Source: Verrucomicrobiales bacterium (lineage in GTDB: Bacteria; Verrucomicrobiota; Verrucomicrobiia; Limisphaerales; JAYPXF01). From it: 55,901 bases of DNA. Positions 31,160 to 40,296 of the stretch are shown here, piece by piece. The DNA is taken from positions 1 through 55,901 of the forward strand of contig PBAL01000089.1 in the NCBI GenBank assembly GCA_002715965.1. Reading direction: 5' to 3'. Position 1 is the first letter of the stretch. Each line of letters starts with the position of its first letter. The position numbers and the translations under genes are program-made. The notes under the pieces were generated by a model that was not told where the DNA came from, made no database searches, and was given only the letters and a program-made list of their open reading frames with translations.

Positions 31160-31705
31160 ATGACTTACGATCCTAACGCGTTTGTCACTGGAGAAGTTTC
31201 CTATACAGATAGCGAAAAAGAACTACGTGACAAATTCATAGTTGAATATTTAAGGGATTATAATTCCTATGCGGCTTGTGTGCGTTTAGGGTACATGGAC
31301 GAAATGGCTCTGGAAGAAGCGCAAAAGCTAATGGAAGAGCCCTATGTGAAGCGCGGTATTGCAGACGCAGAAGCTGCCCGAGCTGTTCACCTAAGCAGTA
31401 AGAAAGACGCAGATTTAAGCAAGCTACCTGACGGGTTTGTTCCCCACGAAGAAGAAACTGACCGACAACGTATTGTGTCGGGTTTATTCCGAGAAGCATT
31501 TTACAAGGGGCCAGGCTCAACCCATTCATCCCGCGTAGCAGCATTATCCGCCTTATCCAAAATCTACAAGCTAGATAAAGAAGAAGAGAAAGTAGCTGAA
31601 ATCGTTAGCCGTGTTATGGTTGTCCCTGCTGTTGGTAATGTTGACGACTGGGAACAAGCGGCATCCGAACAACAAGCAGAACTGAAACGGACGGTAACAC
31701 AATGA
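31160..31705 (+). CDS. terS: Terminase small subunit
   Basis: 181 residues. The first 75 residues (REKFIVEYLRDYNSYAACVR-type helix, EEAQKLMEEPYVKRGI) match phage terminase small subunits that bind the packaging site; the rest is an oligomerisation helix region. RBS AAGGA before ATG 31160. Overlaps the amidase gene by 4 bp. Confidence 0.85.
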   Translation: MTYDPNAFVTGEVSYTDSEKELRDKFIVEYLRDYNSYAACVRLGYMDEMALEEAQKLMEEPYVKRGIADAEAARAVHLSSKKDADLSKLPDGFVPHEEETDRQRIVSGLFREAFYKGPGSTHSSRVAALSALSKIYKLDKEEEKVAEIVSRVMVVPAVGNVDDWEQAASEQQAELKRTVTQ

Positions 31706-32178
31706 CCCCTAAACGTATTACAGTACATTCCAGCGCTACACAGCCTAAAACATACCTGACAGCAGACGATATCCGCAAAATGCACCTTAAGCGTGGGTGG
31801 AGTGATATTGGATACCACTTTGTTATTCGTACAGACGGGGCTGTGGAGCGCGGCAGGCCACTTACTAAGCAAGGGGCGCACGTATACGGTCATAATAAAA
31901 ATAACGTTGGAATCTGCCTTGTAGGTGGCATAGACGAACGAGGTGTGGCTGAGTTTAACTATTCAGGCGCACAGTTGCACGCCCTGTATGCTCTGATATG
32001 TGAGCTGTGTGAGGATTACGGAATTCCATACGAAAAGGTATGTGGTCACAGGGATTACAGCCCCGACACAAACAACGACGGAAAAATTACACCAGATGAG
32101 TATGTAAAAGAGTGTCCGTGCTTTGATGTTCGTGGTTGGTTTATTCGTAAACTTCAATCTGATGGGGTAGAATTATGA
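31702..32178 (+). CDS. N-acetylmuramoyl-L-alanine amidase (endolysin)
   Basis: 158 residues of the T7-lysozyme/amidase_2 type. Zinc ligands H9 (ITVHSS), H116 (CGHRDYSPD) and C138 or C140 (KECPCFDV); GYHFVIRTDG and NVGICLVGG are core strands. It cuts the amide bond in peptidoglycan during lysis. Between the zinc residues is DTNNDGKITPDE (122-133), a textbook EF-hand calcium loop (D,N,D,G,I,E at the right positions), as in some related amidases. No signal peptide, so it needs a holin. Confidence 0.92.
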   Translation: MTPKRITVHSSATQPKTYLTADDIRKMHLKRGWSDIGYHFVIRTDGAVERGRPLTKQGAHVYGHNKNNVGICLVGGIDERGVAEFNYSGAQLHALYALICELCEDYGIPYEKVCGHRDYSPDTNNDGKITPDEYVKECPCFDVRGWFIRKLQSDGVEL

Positions 32179-32633
32179 GCTGGTGGAATCCTTTAAGCTG
32201 GGGAGATAAAGCTGCCGACAACGTGCTGGACAAAGATAAAGGGCTCGCTGTAAAGTTTGGGGGGTTTGTAAACGATTTGCATTACAGCGATGCGGAGAAA
32301 GCGAAGGACAACCAGACTGTAATCGAGTTTGCAATGCAACGTCTTAAGCTGCTAGAGCCTTTTAAAATAGTTCAGAGGGTAATAGCGGGTGCGACGTTGT
32401 TCCTATGGCTTTTTGTGGGGCTTAATGTGTGTGTTTCGATATGGGTACATGCAGCCACTAAAGAAATAAAAATAATAGATGGTAAAGAAGTTGTCACCTC
32501 AATTGATGCGCGAACTGATTTTTTAGAGTTTGCCTTTAGTGACTATGTATTTTGGCCTGTTATATGTGTATTTACGTTATACTGTGGTGGCGGTGTTGCA
32601 CGGTATTTCAGGAAAGACAACCAGACCGATTAA
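32175..32633 (+). CDS. Membrane protein of the lysis cassette
   Basis: 152 residues, two hydrophobic segments (about 70-90 and 120-140). Directly after the endolysin gene with a 4-bp overlap. Could be a holin or antiholin; no family is certain. Confidence 0.55.
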   Translation: MSWWNPLSWGDKAADNVLDKDKGLAVKFGGFVNDLHYSDAEKAKDNQTVIEFAMQRLKLLEPFKIVQRVIAGATLFLWLFVGLNVCVSIWVHAATKEIKIIDGKEVVTSIDARTDFLEFAFSDYVFWPVICVFTLYCGGGVARYFRKDNQTD

Positions 32634-32646
32634 TAAGGGCGCGGCT

Positions 32647-32973
32647 ATGCCACACAATAAGATCACGATAATTGAAACTATACTTTTCGCAATTTTTGCG
32701 GGGGCGGGTGGTATGTTATCTTATTTACTCAAATCTATAAGTAGAAACGAGCAACCAAAACTAACAAGAGCGACAATTGAAGCAATGTCTTCAGCGTTCG
32801 TTGGTCTTATTGCTATGTTGGCATGTAAGGCTATGGATGTTGATGTTTACTGGTCAGGTGTCATTGTGGGTGTGTTTGGTTGGATAGGGGCTGAGACAAG
32901 TATGCTTGTCTTTACCCGCTTAGTTAAATCACGTTTAGGATTAGGTAGTAACGATTCATGCAAAAAACCTTAA
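32647..32973 (+). CDS. Probable holin
   Basis: 108 residues from ATG 32647. Three hydrophobic segments (IIETILFAIFAGAGGMLSYL, MSSAFVGLIAMLACKAM, VYWSGVIVGVFGWIGAETSM) and a basic C-terminal tail, the usual layout of LydA/phage_holin_3-type holins. Overlaps terL by 16 bp. No Rz/Rz1 spanin gene was recognised. Confidence 0.65.
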   Translation: MPHNKITIIETILFAIFAGAGGMLSYLLKSISRNEQPKLTRATIEAMSSAFVGLIAMLACKAMDVDVYWSGVIVGVFGWIGAETSMLVFTRLVKSRLGLGSNDSCKKP

Positions 32974-34526
32974 CGGATTTAAGTAGCATTGAAGTTGTAT
33001 GGGAGCCACAGCCGGGCTCTCAAACGCTTGCAATAAGCTGCCCATGTAATCACATCCTAATGGAAGGGACACGTGGGGGCGGTAAGACTGATAATCAGAT
33101 TATGTTTTTCAGAAGGTTTGTTGGTATTGGGTACGGTGCATTTTGGCGCGGAGTTATATTTGACCGAGAATACAAAAACTTAGACGACCTTATTGTAAAA
33201 TCACAACGTTGGTTTAAGCAGTTCGACGACGGTGCTAAGTTTTTAAAAGGTGGCGGCGATTATAAGTGGGTCTGGCCTACAGGTGAGGAGCTGCTTTTCC
33301 GTCAAATGAAAACCGAAGACGATTACTGGAAATACCATGGTCAAGAGTTCCCTTATATTGGGTGGAACGAATTAACCAAACAACCAAATTCGAACTTGTA
33401 CGATATGATTATGTCCTGCAACCGTTCAAGCTTTCTACCAAGGGAGCATACTCCGCGTGAGCTGCTCACGTTTGATAATGAAGGTAATATTATTGACGGG
33501 TTATTACCTGAACTCCCTTTGGTAGTTTTTTCTACTACGAACCCTTACGGCGTCGGACACAATTGGGTGAAACAACGCTTTATTGACCCCGCGCCTGCTG
33601 GTAAGGTTGTTCGCAATACTAAAAACGTTTTCAACCCACGTACACAGAAGCGGGAGAATATCACCAAGACCCAAGTACGCATATTTAGCTCATACAAAGA
33701 AAACAGATTTCTGTCACCTGAGTACGTACTAGAGCTTGAGTCCATTACAGACCCGAACAAGCGTAAAGCTTGGTTGGAAGGGAATTGGGACATTACGTCT
33801 GGCGGTATGTTTGACGATGTGTGGTCAACTGAAGCTAATGTAATAGACGGTTTCCGCATACCTGACGAATGGCGTATATTTAGATCGTTTGACTGGGGTT
33901 CAAGTAAGCCTTTCAGCGTAGGCTGGTGGGCTGAAAGTGATGGTAGTGATTACCTTGACCACAATGGGCATTGGCGTTCAACTGTGCCTGGCGACATATT
34001 CCGCATTGCAGAATGGTACGGCTGGAACGGTGTTCCTAACGAAGGTTTACGAATGCTTGCTGGTAAAGTAGCTGAAGGCATTATTAGGCGTGAGCTTAAG
34101 TGGGGTATATATGGTAGATGTAAGCCTGGCCCAGCTGATGGTAGTATATGGGACGATGTCAACGGCGTCTGTATAGCAAGAGATATGGCTAAAAAGCGCA
34201 GGGTTGACGGTAAGCTGCGAAAAGGTGTAGCATTTAGTAGGGCCGACAAATCGCCTGGCACACGTAAAGGCGGATGGGAAATGATGCGTATAGCTATATC
34301 TAACGCACACCCTAACGAACATGGATATCCGAGGGAAGAGCCCGGCTTATTTGTGTTTAGAAATTGCGATCAATTTATACGAACTGTTCCAAGCTTACCT
34401 CGTGACACAGTTGATATGGACGATGTAGATACAGATGCTGAAGACCATATTGCGGATGAAAGTCGTTACGTTGTGTTAAGTTGCGGTAACAGGTTTAGAG
34501 CTGCTTCAACTACTGGACACTATTAA
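32958..34526 (+). CDS. terL: Terminase large subunit
   Basis: 522 residues. ATPase domain with Walker A EGTRGGGKT (36-44) and Walker B-like FPYIGWNEL; nuclease domain starts around FRSFDWGSSKPF and continues with a late acidic segment DMDDVDTDAEDH. Packages DNA into proheads and cuts it. Confidence 0.93.
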   Translation: MQKTLTDLSSIEVVWEPQPGSQTLAISCPCNHILMEGTRGGGKTDNQIMFFRRFVGIGYGAFWRGVIFDREYKNLDDLIVKSQRWFKQFDDGAKFLKGGGDYKWVWPTGEELLFRQMKTEDDYWKYHGQEFPYIGWNELTKQPNSNLYDMIMSCNRSSFLPREHTPRELLTFDNEGNIIDGLLPELPLVVFSTTNPYGVGHNWVKQRFIDPAPAGKVVRNTKNVFNPRTQKRENITKTQVRIFSSYKENRFLSPEYVLELESITDPNKRKAWLEGNWDITSGGMFDDVWSTEANVIDGFRIPDEWRIFRSFDWGSSKPFSVGWWAESDGSDYLDHNGHWRSTVPGDIFRIAEWYGWNGVPNEGLRMLAGKVAEGIIRRELKWGIYGRCKPGPADGSIWDDVNGVCIARDMAKKRRVDGKLRKGVAFSRADKSPGTRKGGWEMMRIAISNAHPNEHGYPREEPGLFVFRNCDQFIRTVPSLPRDTVDMDDVDTDAEDHIADESRYVVLSCGNRFRAASTTGHY

Positions 34527-34527
34527 A

Positions 34528-35988
34528 ATGACTATCGAAGTTAAAAACAAAACTCAGGCGCTATTAACTAACGCCCATCCCCTGTACACAGCTATGCAAG
34601 AAGTCTGGGAACTTGGGCGGGATAGTTTTGGCGGTGAGCCTGCTATCAAAGATAAGCGGGATAAATACTTACCACCGACATCAGGTATGCGAAATGATGG
34701 GTTCGGTAAGGTTGCAAATAGTGAAGGTGATCTTGCGTACGAAGCTTATTTAATTCGCTCATACTACCCTGACACTTACGCTGAAGCTGTGGAAAGTGCT
34801 GTTGGCGTTATGCACCGTAAACCGGCTCAAATTGAGCTACCGAAACGAATGGAAAGTTTGTTTGATGTCGCTACCAATGACGGTGAAGATTTGCAATTGC
34901 TTTTACGCCGTATTAACGCAATGCAACTTACGGAAGGGCGGCTTGGGTTACTTGGCACACTTGAAGAAGTAGACGGTAAGGTTATGCCGAAGCTTATTGT
35001 CCATAATGCGCTGTCTGTTTTTAATTGGGATGACACCCTTAACCAAGATGCTGGACAAAACTTACGCTTCATTGAAATTAATGAAAGTGACTACAAGATG
35101 TCACCAAGCTACTCATGGGAATGGAAAAACAAAGTTCGCGTGTTAGCAATCATAAACGCTGAAGGTCAGATAGTTGGTTTTGACGAAGAAGGTGAGCTTG
35201 AAAGTGGTGTATACGGTTATGCTATACTTGACGACACTCAAGCGGAACTTCAGTCTGCGACGTTTGAAGAAATAACCTACAAAGGCACTGAGCTTGATCG
35301 TATACCATTTACGTTCATTAATAGTAAAGACTTAAGCTGTGTTCCAGACAAACCCCCTTTAGATGGGCTTGCACGTCTAGCGTTAGCTATTTACAGGGGC
35401 GAGGCGGATTACAGACAGAACTTATTTATGCAAGGACAAGACACATTAGTTCGTATTGGCTTTGTGGAAGGTACAGATGAGAATGGCGACAAAATACGTA
35501 CTGGCGCTGGCGCTGCAATTGATGTTCCTGTTAATGGCGATGCTAAGTATATCGGCGTGGATGGTAGCGGTCTAAGTGAGCAGCGAGAGTCGCTTAAAAG
35601 CGATTATGAAAAAGCTGATAAAAAGACAGCTAAACTTATGGCTAATGGTAGTAACGAAAGCGGTGAAGCGTTAAAAGTACGGGTCGCAGCTCAAACAGCA
35701 ACTTTGCCACAAATAGCTGAAACTGGTGCAGCGGGTCTTGAAAAGGTTCTGCGTGACTTAGCTGTGTGGCTGGGCGAAGACCCAGACAAGGTTGTGGTCA
35801 AACCAAATCTTGAGTTCGCTGGTACTAACGGTGACGGTCAGACACTTACACAAATTGTACAAGCTAAGACGCTTGGCGCACCTATTAGCGAGCAGTCGAT
35901 TCACGCATGGATGGCTGAGCAAGGTTTTACAAACCTGTCTTATGAAGAGGAAATGGCTTACATAAGCGGGGAGGAGCCCAAAGTATAA
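34528..35988 (+). CDS. Portal protein (DUF4055 type)
   Basis: 486 residues; N-terminal PLYTAMQEVWELGRDSFGGE and KYLPPTSGM, VESAVGVMHRKP, and the overall position after terL match the DUF4055 portal family. Forms the dodecameric ring that DNA passes through. It ends one base into the next start (TAATG). Confidence 0.85.
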   Translation: MTIEVKNKTQALLTNAHPLYTAMQEVWELGRDSFGGEPAIKDKRDKYLPPTSGMRNDGFGKVANSEGDLAYEAYLIRSYYPDTYAEAVESAVGVMHRKPAQIELPKRMESLFDVATNDGEDLQLLLRRINAMQLTEGRLGLLGTLEEVDGKVMPKLIVHNALSVFNWDDTLNQDAGQNLRFIEINESDYKMSPSYSWEWKNKVRVLAIINAEGQIVGFDEEGELESGVYGYAILDDTQAELQSATFEEITYKGTELDRIPFTFINSKDLSCVPDKPPLDGLARLALAIYRGEADYRQNLFMQGQDTLVRIGFVEGTDENGDKIRTGAGAAIDVPVNGDAKYIGVDGSGLSEQRESLKSDYEKADKKTAKLMANGSNESGEALKVRVAAQTATLPQIAETGAAGLEKVLRDLAVWLGEDPDKVVVKPNLEFAGTNGDGQTLTQIVQAKTLGAPISEQSIHAWMAEQGFTNLSYEEEMAYISGEEPKV

Positions 35989-36155
35989 TGGCTACTACAA
36001 TTAAGACGGTGACGGGTGAAAAAGCTCGTCACGTTACTGCTAAGGTAGACGCTAAAATAGACGACAGAATTAAAGAACTTCGGTCTATGGGTGTTAATAG
36101 CGTTGAAGCTATTACCGTTAAAGACGGTAAACCAAGGAGTATAATCCGTGCCTAA
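35988..36155 (+). CDS. Small structural-arm protein
   Basis: 55 residues (MATTIKTVTGEKARHVTAKV ...). ATG 35988 overlaps the portal stop, and the frame overlaps the MuF gene start by 8 bp. Basic; no family recognised. The compact overlap on both sides supports a real gene. Confidence 0.6.
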   Translation: MATTIKTVTGEKARHVTAKVDAKIDDRIKELRSMGVNSVEAITVKDGKPRSIIRA

Positions 36156-38052
36156 AATAAACATGAACATGAGGTCACCGGATTTGCCCGAATGGTTTGA
36201 CGGTGTCCTTGAAGACGTATATGTACCAATGATCGAAAAGGTATCAGCGGTTTTAGCTGAACAATATGGTGTTGATGCTAAAGCACCAGCTGAAATCCAA
36301 GATGCTATGCGTCAGGGGTACATAGACGATGTTGAATGGACGGTAACTGTGCAAGCTAATGACCGTGGCGCTGCTGTTAATATTGTGGGCCCGGGCGTTA
36401 CCATTCGTAGGCAAATTAACAAAAGCAGGGGTTTCATATATCATGCTTATTTTGAACTAGACCCTGAGCTTCAGGGTAAAGGTATTGCCACGCACGTGCT
36501 AGAGAGTACCGTAAAGCTTAAAAATAAGACGGGTATATCTAAAGTTACACTAAATGCAAACATTGACGTAGGCGGATATGCTTGGCTTAGAAAAGGTTTC
36601 TTCCCTAGCGATGGCCTTGAAGACCTGTTAGCTGAAGCGCGTAGCGTTGCACGGCGTACACAAAACAGAGTTCTTTATGAGGAATTTGAAAAACTGTCGA
36701 AGCGAATGAGCCAAAAGGAACTTCGGGGTTACTTTTTGAGCGACGATTTTAGGAAGTACAAGGATCTGTTCTTGGGTACAATGTGGAACGGGGAGACCAA
36801 CCTAAATGACCCAATTTCAGAAACGGCTTTTACTAAGTCCGCAAAGAGCGCATACGAAATGTTTGCACGTGGTATAGGTACGCCAACCACAGCCAACGAA
36901 AAGGTTCTAAGCGGGTTAGTTAGACATCAGACCTATTTAATGCGCTATGCGGCCGCTCTGCGAAACGGTAGCATTAGTGAGCTTCAGGACACTGAAGCTG
37001 AATTGCGTAAATACCTCATGTATTTTGCAGATGGCATGGAAGGGATTAGTGTAACAAGTAAAGAAGCTGAAAAGGAATTTAAACGACTTGAAAAAGACAT
37101 ATACGCGCTAAGGGAAGAAGCATGGGACGAAATTAGAGATAGCATTCCAGAGGAGATGCTTGCGTATGCTAAATATGAAGCGGGTGCAACTTTGGCAATT
37201 ATTGAGGGTGCTTTCCCTGTTGCGTTAGGTTTGCAACCATTAAGCGCTGACCATATAAAGCGCATAGTCAGCGCACAGCCGTTTGAAGGTCGTACCCTGC
37301 GGCAATGGTTAAGCTACAACCAACAAATCGACACACAGCGCATTACGCGGGCTGCTAAAATGGCAATTGTGAACGGTGAAACCCCTACACAGGTGGCGCG
37401 TGCAGCTTTAGGGACTAAACAGCTCAATTACAAAGACGGTAAAGCGCGTAAGGCTTTTAACGATATTGAGTCCGTTTACCTAACAGTAACGAACGGTATC
37501 AACAACCAAATTAAGTCGGACCTGTATGCGGAGAACAGCGACATAATTGATAAAGTTATGTTTGTGGCCACATTGGACGTCCGTACGACATTTGAATGCG
37601 CTGGTAACGATGGGAAAGTGTTTAAGTTAGGGGAAGAGCCCAAGCCACCGTTACACTTTAGATGTCGGTCTTTACTAGTGCCATATATTAACCCTGATAA
37701 CTTAAACAGACGTGGATTTGACGCGAGTACAGAAAAGCAACTTCTTAGGGAGTTTAGCGAAGAAAACGACTTGGGACAAATTCGTAGTTATGATACGTTG
37801 CCTAAGGGGTACAAAACAAAGTACAATGCCTGGGCACGTAAACGAAAACGTGAACTAGTTGGACAAGTGCCAGCAACACAAAACTTCGATACTTGGTTGC
37901 GTAACCAACCCCTAGAATTCCAGAACGAATACTTGGGGCCCGGGCGAGCTGAGATTTTCCGTCAAGGTAAGCTCACTCTGGACAAGTTTGTGACTCGTGA
38001 TGGGTACGAACTTACTATTGAAGAACTTAAAAAGCTTGCAGAAAAAGCTTAA
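36148..38052 (+). CDS. MuF-type head morphogenesis protein with N-terminal GNAT-like segment
   Basis: 634 residues, GTG start at 36148 with GGAG 8 bases upstream. The C-terminal region (TLDVRTTFECAGNDGKVF ... LHFRCRSLLVPY) is the classic MuF (SPP1 gp7) domain. Residues 97-158 read FIYHAYFELDPELQGKGIAT ... GGYAWLRKGFFPS, which is the motif A (QGKGIA, acetyl-CoA-binding loop) and a late-motif layout of GNAT acetyltransferases. The middle 300 residues are helical. Probably a head-assembly protein carrying a GNAT-like module, perhaps a toxin-type payload as in other MuF proteins (inference). Confidence 0.75.
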   Translation: MPKINMNMRSPDLPEWFDGVLEDVYVPMIEKVSAVLAEQYGVDAKAPAEIQDAMRQGYIDDVEWTVTVQANDRGAAVNIVGPGVTIRRQINKSRGFIYHAYFELDPELQGKGIATHVLESTVKLKNKTGISKVTLNANIDVGGYAWLRKGFFPSDGLEDLLAEARSVARRTQNRVLYEEFEKLSKRMSQKELRGYFLSDDFRKYKDLFLGTMWNGETNLNDPISETAFTKSAKSAYEMFARGIGTPTTANEKVLSGLVRHQTYLMRYAAALRNGSISELQDTEAELRKYLMYFADGMEGISVTSKEAEKEFKRLEKDIYALREEAWDEIRDSIPEEMLAYAKYEAGATLAIIEGAFPVALGLQPLSADHIKRIVSAQPFEGRTLRQWLSYNQQIDTQRITRAAKMAIVNGETPTQVARAALGTKQLNYKDGKARKAFNDIESVYLTVTNGINNQIKSDLYAENSDIIDKVMFVATLDVRTTFECAGNDGKVFKLGEEPKPPLHFRCRSLLVPYINPDNLNRRGFDASTEKQLLREFSEENDLGQIRSYDTLPKGYKTKYNAWARKRKRELVGQVPATQNFDTWLRNQPLEFQNEYLGPGRAEIFRQGKLTLDKFVTRDGYELTIEELKKLAEKA

Positions 38053-38090
38053 TTACAATCAACATGAACATGGGTTCATAGGAGTAACAA

Positions 38091-38966
38091 ATGAAAAAGC
38101 AACTTCTTTTACACACGGCAATTTTAAGCGCATTAGCGGTATCAGCACGTCCAGGCGACGATGGTGATATTATGCTTAATACATCTTATGATAGCATTGA
38201 CTCTGTACCTGAAAACTTCCGTTCCCTATATAGCGAGCAAGATGGTAAAGCGGTGTTGAGCAAGGTTGTCGGTTTGAAAACACAAGACGACATTAACCGC
38301 TTGCAAGGTGCGCTAGAAAAAGAGCGTAACGACCACCGTCAGGTGAAGTCTATGCTCGGTAAGCTTGGTGATCGTAGTATTGACGATGTGCTTGCTGACC
38401 TTGACCGTTTACCAGCGCTTGAAGCCGCTGCTAAGGGTGCGGACAACATTGACGAGCAAATTGCTGGTCGATTGCAACAAGAAACAGCTCCGCTCAACCG
38501 TAAGCTTAACGAGTACGAAGGTAAGATTGAAGAGCTTAGTACGTCATTGCAAGAATATAAGACACGTGAAATCCATCGGGATATCAACGATGTTGTTGGG
38601 AAGTTTGCGACAAAGTCAAAAGCAATTCCGGAAGCTATTGAAGACATCCAATTTATGGCGCGTAGTATCTTTGAAAAGAACGAAAGTGGTGATGTGGTTG
38701 CTAAAGCTGGTATTCCAGGCGTTACGCCCGGCATTACACCTGAAGTCTGGCTTGTGGAGCTGCAACAAAACAAACCTTACTTGTGGCCACAATCTAACCT
38801 TCCACAGATGGGTAAAAGCGGTAAAGTTGTTGGCGGTAACAACCCTTGGAGTAAGGACAGCTGGAATATGACCGAGCAGGGTAAGATTCTACGCGAGAAT
38901 AGACAGAAGGCTGAGCAACTAGCTGCTCAAGCTGGTACAACTATTGGCGGTCAGCGTCCAAATTAA
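38091..38966 (+). CDS. Scaffold protein
   Basis: 291 residues, mostly coiled coil (residues 68-165), acidic, in the gene position between MuF and capsid. The N-terminus (HTAILSALAVSARPGDDGDI) resembles the start of the capsid protein (IAVALRSLRAGDDGTTQ). RBS AGGAG. Probably a scaffolding protein removed during maturation. Confidence 0.72.
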   Translation: MKKQLLLHTAILSALAVSARPGDDGDIMLNTSYDSIDSVPENFRSLYSEQDGKAVLSKVVGLKTQDDINRLQGALEKERNDHRQVKSMLGKLGDRSIDDVLADLDRLPALEAAAKGADNIDEQIAGRLQQETAPLNRKLNEYEGKIEELSTSLQEYKTREIHRDINDVVGKFATKSKAIPEAIEDIQFMARSIFEKNESGDVVAKAGIPGVTPGITPEVWLVELQQNKPYLWPQSNLPQMGKSGKVVGGNNPWSKDSWNMTEQGKILRENRQKAEQLAAQAGTTIGGQRPN

Positions 38967-38979
38967 TTTAAAATAAAAT

Positions 38980-39009
38980 TTGCCTATCTGTTAGCAGATT
39001 TTATATATT
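38980..39009 (+). promoter_or_regulatory. Candidate promoter for the capsid gene
   Basis: TTGCCT (38980-38985), 18-bp spacer, TATATT (39004-39009). The predicted start lies inside the first arm of the terminator at 39010-39049. Confidence 0.5.
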
Positions 39010-39049
39010 AAAGCAACTGGAGCCGTGATGGTGAAAGTTGCTTTTTTTT
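39010..39049 (+). terminator. Rho-independent terminator between scaffold and capsid genes
   Basis: AAAGCAACT / AGTTGCTTT, 9-bp stem, 17-base loop, T run of 8. It limits read-through from the portal-scaffold genes so that the capsid can be expressed separately. The remaining 84 bp of the gap hold only the RBS GGAGG. Confidence 0.85.
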
Positions 39050-39132
39050 GTTTTAGCCGCGGTCATGGGATTCGCTGCTACAAATTATGAACACAATCAT
39101 TTTTTAAACGCCAATCCCTTTAGGAGGACACA

Positions 39133-40242
39133 ATGGCTAAGCTATTAATTACAGGGGCTATGCCTGCTATTGCAGTGGCACTTCGCTCACTACGAGCTGG
39201 TGACGATGGTACTACTCAGGTGGAAGATGTAATCGTACCGGAAATTTTCACTAGTTACGTGCAGCAAATTACCGAAGAAAAATCCCGTCTAATCCAGTCT
39301 GGTGCGATGGTAACTGACCCAATGATCAGCGAAAAGCTTGCTGGCGGCGGTCTTACTTTTAACATTCCTTCTTGGCAGGACCTTGCGAACGAAGAAGAGA
39401 ATATTTCTGGTGACGCTGAAGACGACGAATTCACTGGCGGTAGCGCTAACAGCCGTCCGAAGAAAACTAAGTCTGGTAAAGAAGTGGCGACCCGCTTGTC
39501 ACGTAACCAATCTTGGTCTTCAACTGATCTAGCGTCTGACTTAGCTGGTTCTGACCCGATGAATTCAATTGCCAACCGTGTTGGTGGTTACTGGACTCGA
39601 CGTCTACAGGCTGCTTTTGTTGCAACCGTTAACGGTATTTACGCAGCTAACGACAAATCTGGCAACCCGCACCAAGGCGACATGACAAACGACATTTCTA
39701 GTACAGCATACAGCAAAGGTGTTACCGACTTTAATGCTCCGGCATTTATTGACGCTGCTGTTACTATGGGTGACAGCATGGAAGATCTTGGCATGGTAAT
39801 GATGCACTCGATTGTATACGCTCGAGCGCAGAAGAACAACCTTATCGAGTTCATTCCTGATGCACGCGGTGAAGTTAACATCCCTACGTTCCTTGGACGT
39901 CAGGTAATTGTTGATGATGGTGTAACTACCGATAACGCTGGTGTGTTCCACACTTGGTTGTTCGGACGTGGTGCGTTCCGCTTCGGTTCTGGTTCACCTA
40001 AAGTGCCAACTGAAACTAAACGTTATCCTAACTCTGGTAACGGCGGCGGTTCTGAAGTTCTTTACAACCGTGTTGAGTGGTGTATCCACCCTACTGGTTA
40101 CAAGTTCGCAATTACTCCAGACGAAGGTGGTCCGTCGAACGCTGCTACTGCTGGCGGCCTGGCGAACGAAGATTCCTGGACCCGCGTTTACCCTGAGCGT
40201 AAGCAAATTAAGATGGCGCGTTTAATTACACGTGAATTTTAA
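39133..40242 (+). CDS. Major capsid protein
   Basis: 369 residues, HK97-fold type judged by order and by pattern (VIVPEIFTSYVQQITEEKSR, LTFNIPSWQD, TRLSRNQSWSSTDLAS, GGYWTRRLQAAFVATVNGIY, MMHSIVYARAQKNNLIEFIP, GRQVIVDDGV). The first 23 residues are hydrophobic and rich in Ala and Leu, ending RAGDDG. GGAGG lies 8 bases before the ATG. Confidence 0.85.
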   Translation: MAKLLITGAMPAIAVALRSLRAGDDGTTQVEDVIVPEIFTSYVQQITEEKSRLIQSGAMVTDPMISEKLAGGGLTFNIPSWQDLANEEENISGDAEDDEFTGGSANSRPKKTKSGKEVATRLSRNQSWSSTDLASDLAGSDPMNSIANRVGGYWTRRLQAAFVATVNGIYAANDKSGNPHQGDMTNDISSTAYSKGVTDFNAPAFIDAAVTMGDSMEDLGMVMMHSIVYARAQKNNLIEFIPDARGEVNIPTFLGRQVIVDDGVTTDNAGVFHTWLFGRGAFRFGSGSPKVPTETKRYPNSGNGGGSEVLYNRVEWCIHPTGYKFAITPDEGGPSNAATAGGLANEDSWTRVYPERKQIKMARLITREF

Positions 40243-40250
40243 TTTAACTG

Positions 40251-40274
40251 GCAAGGGGGCATAAGCTCCCTTGC
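40251..40274 (+). terminator. Hairpin after the capsid gene
   Basis: GCAAGGG / CCCTTGC with a 10-base loop and no T run; likely a transcript-stabilising hairpin or attenuator after the most expressed gene. Confidence 0.5.
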
Positions 40275-40296
40275 AAGTATCTAAGGAGACATTATC

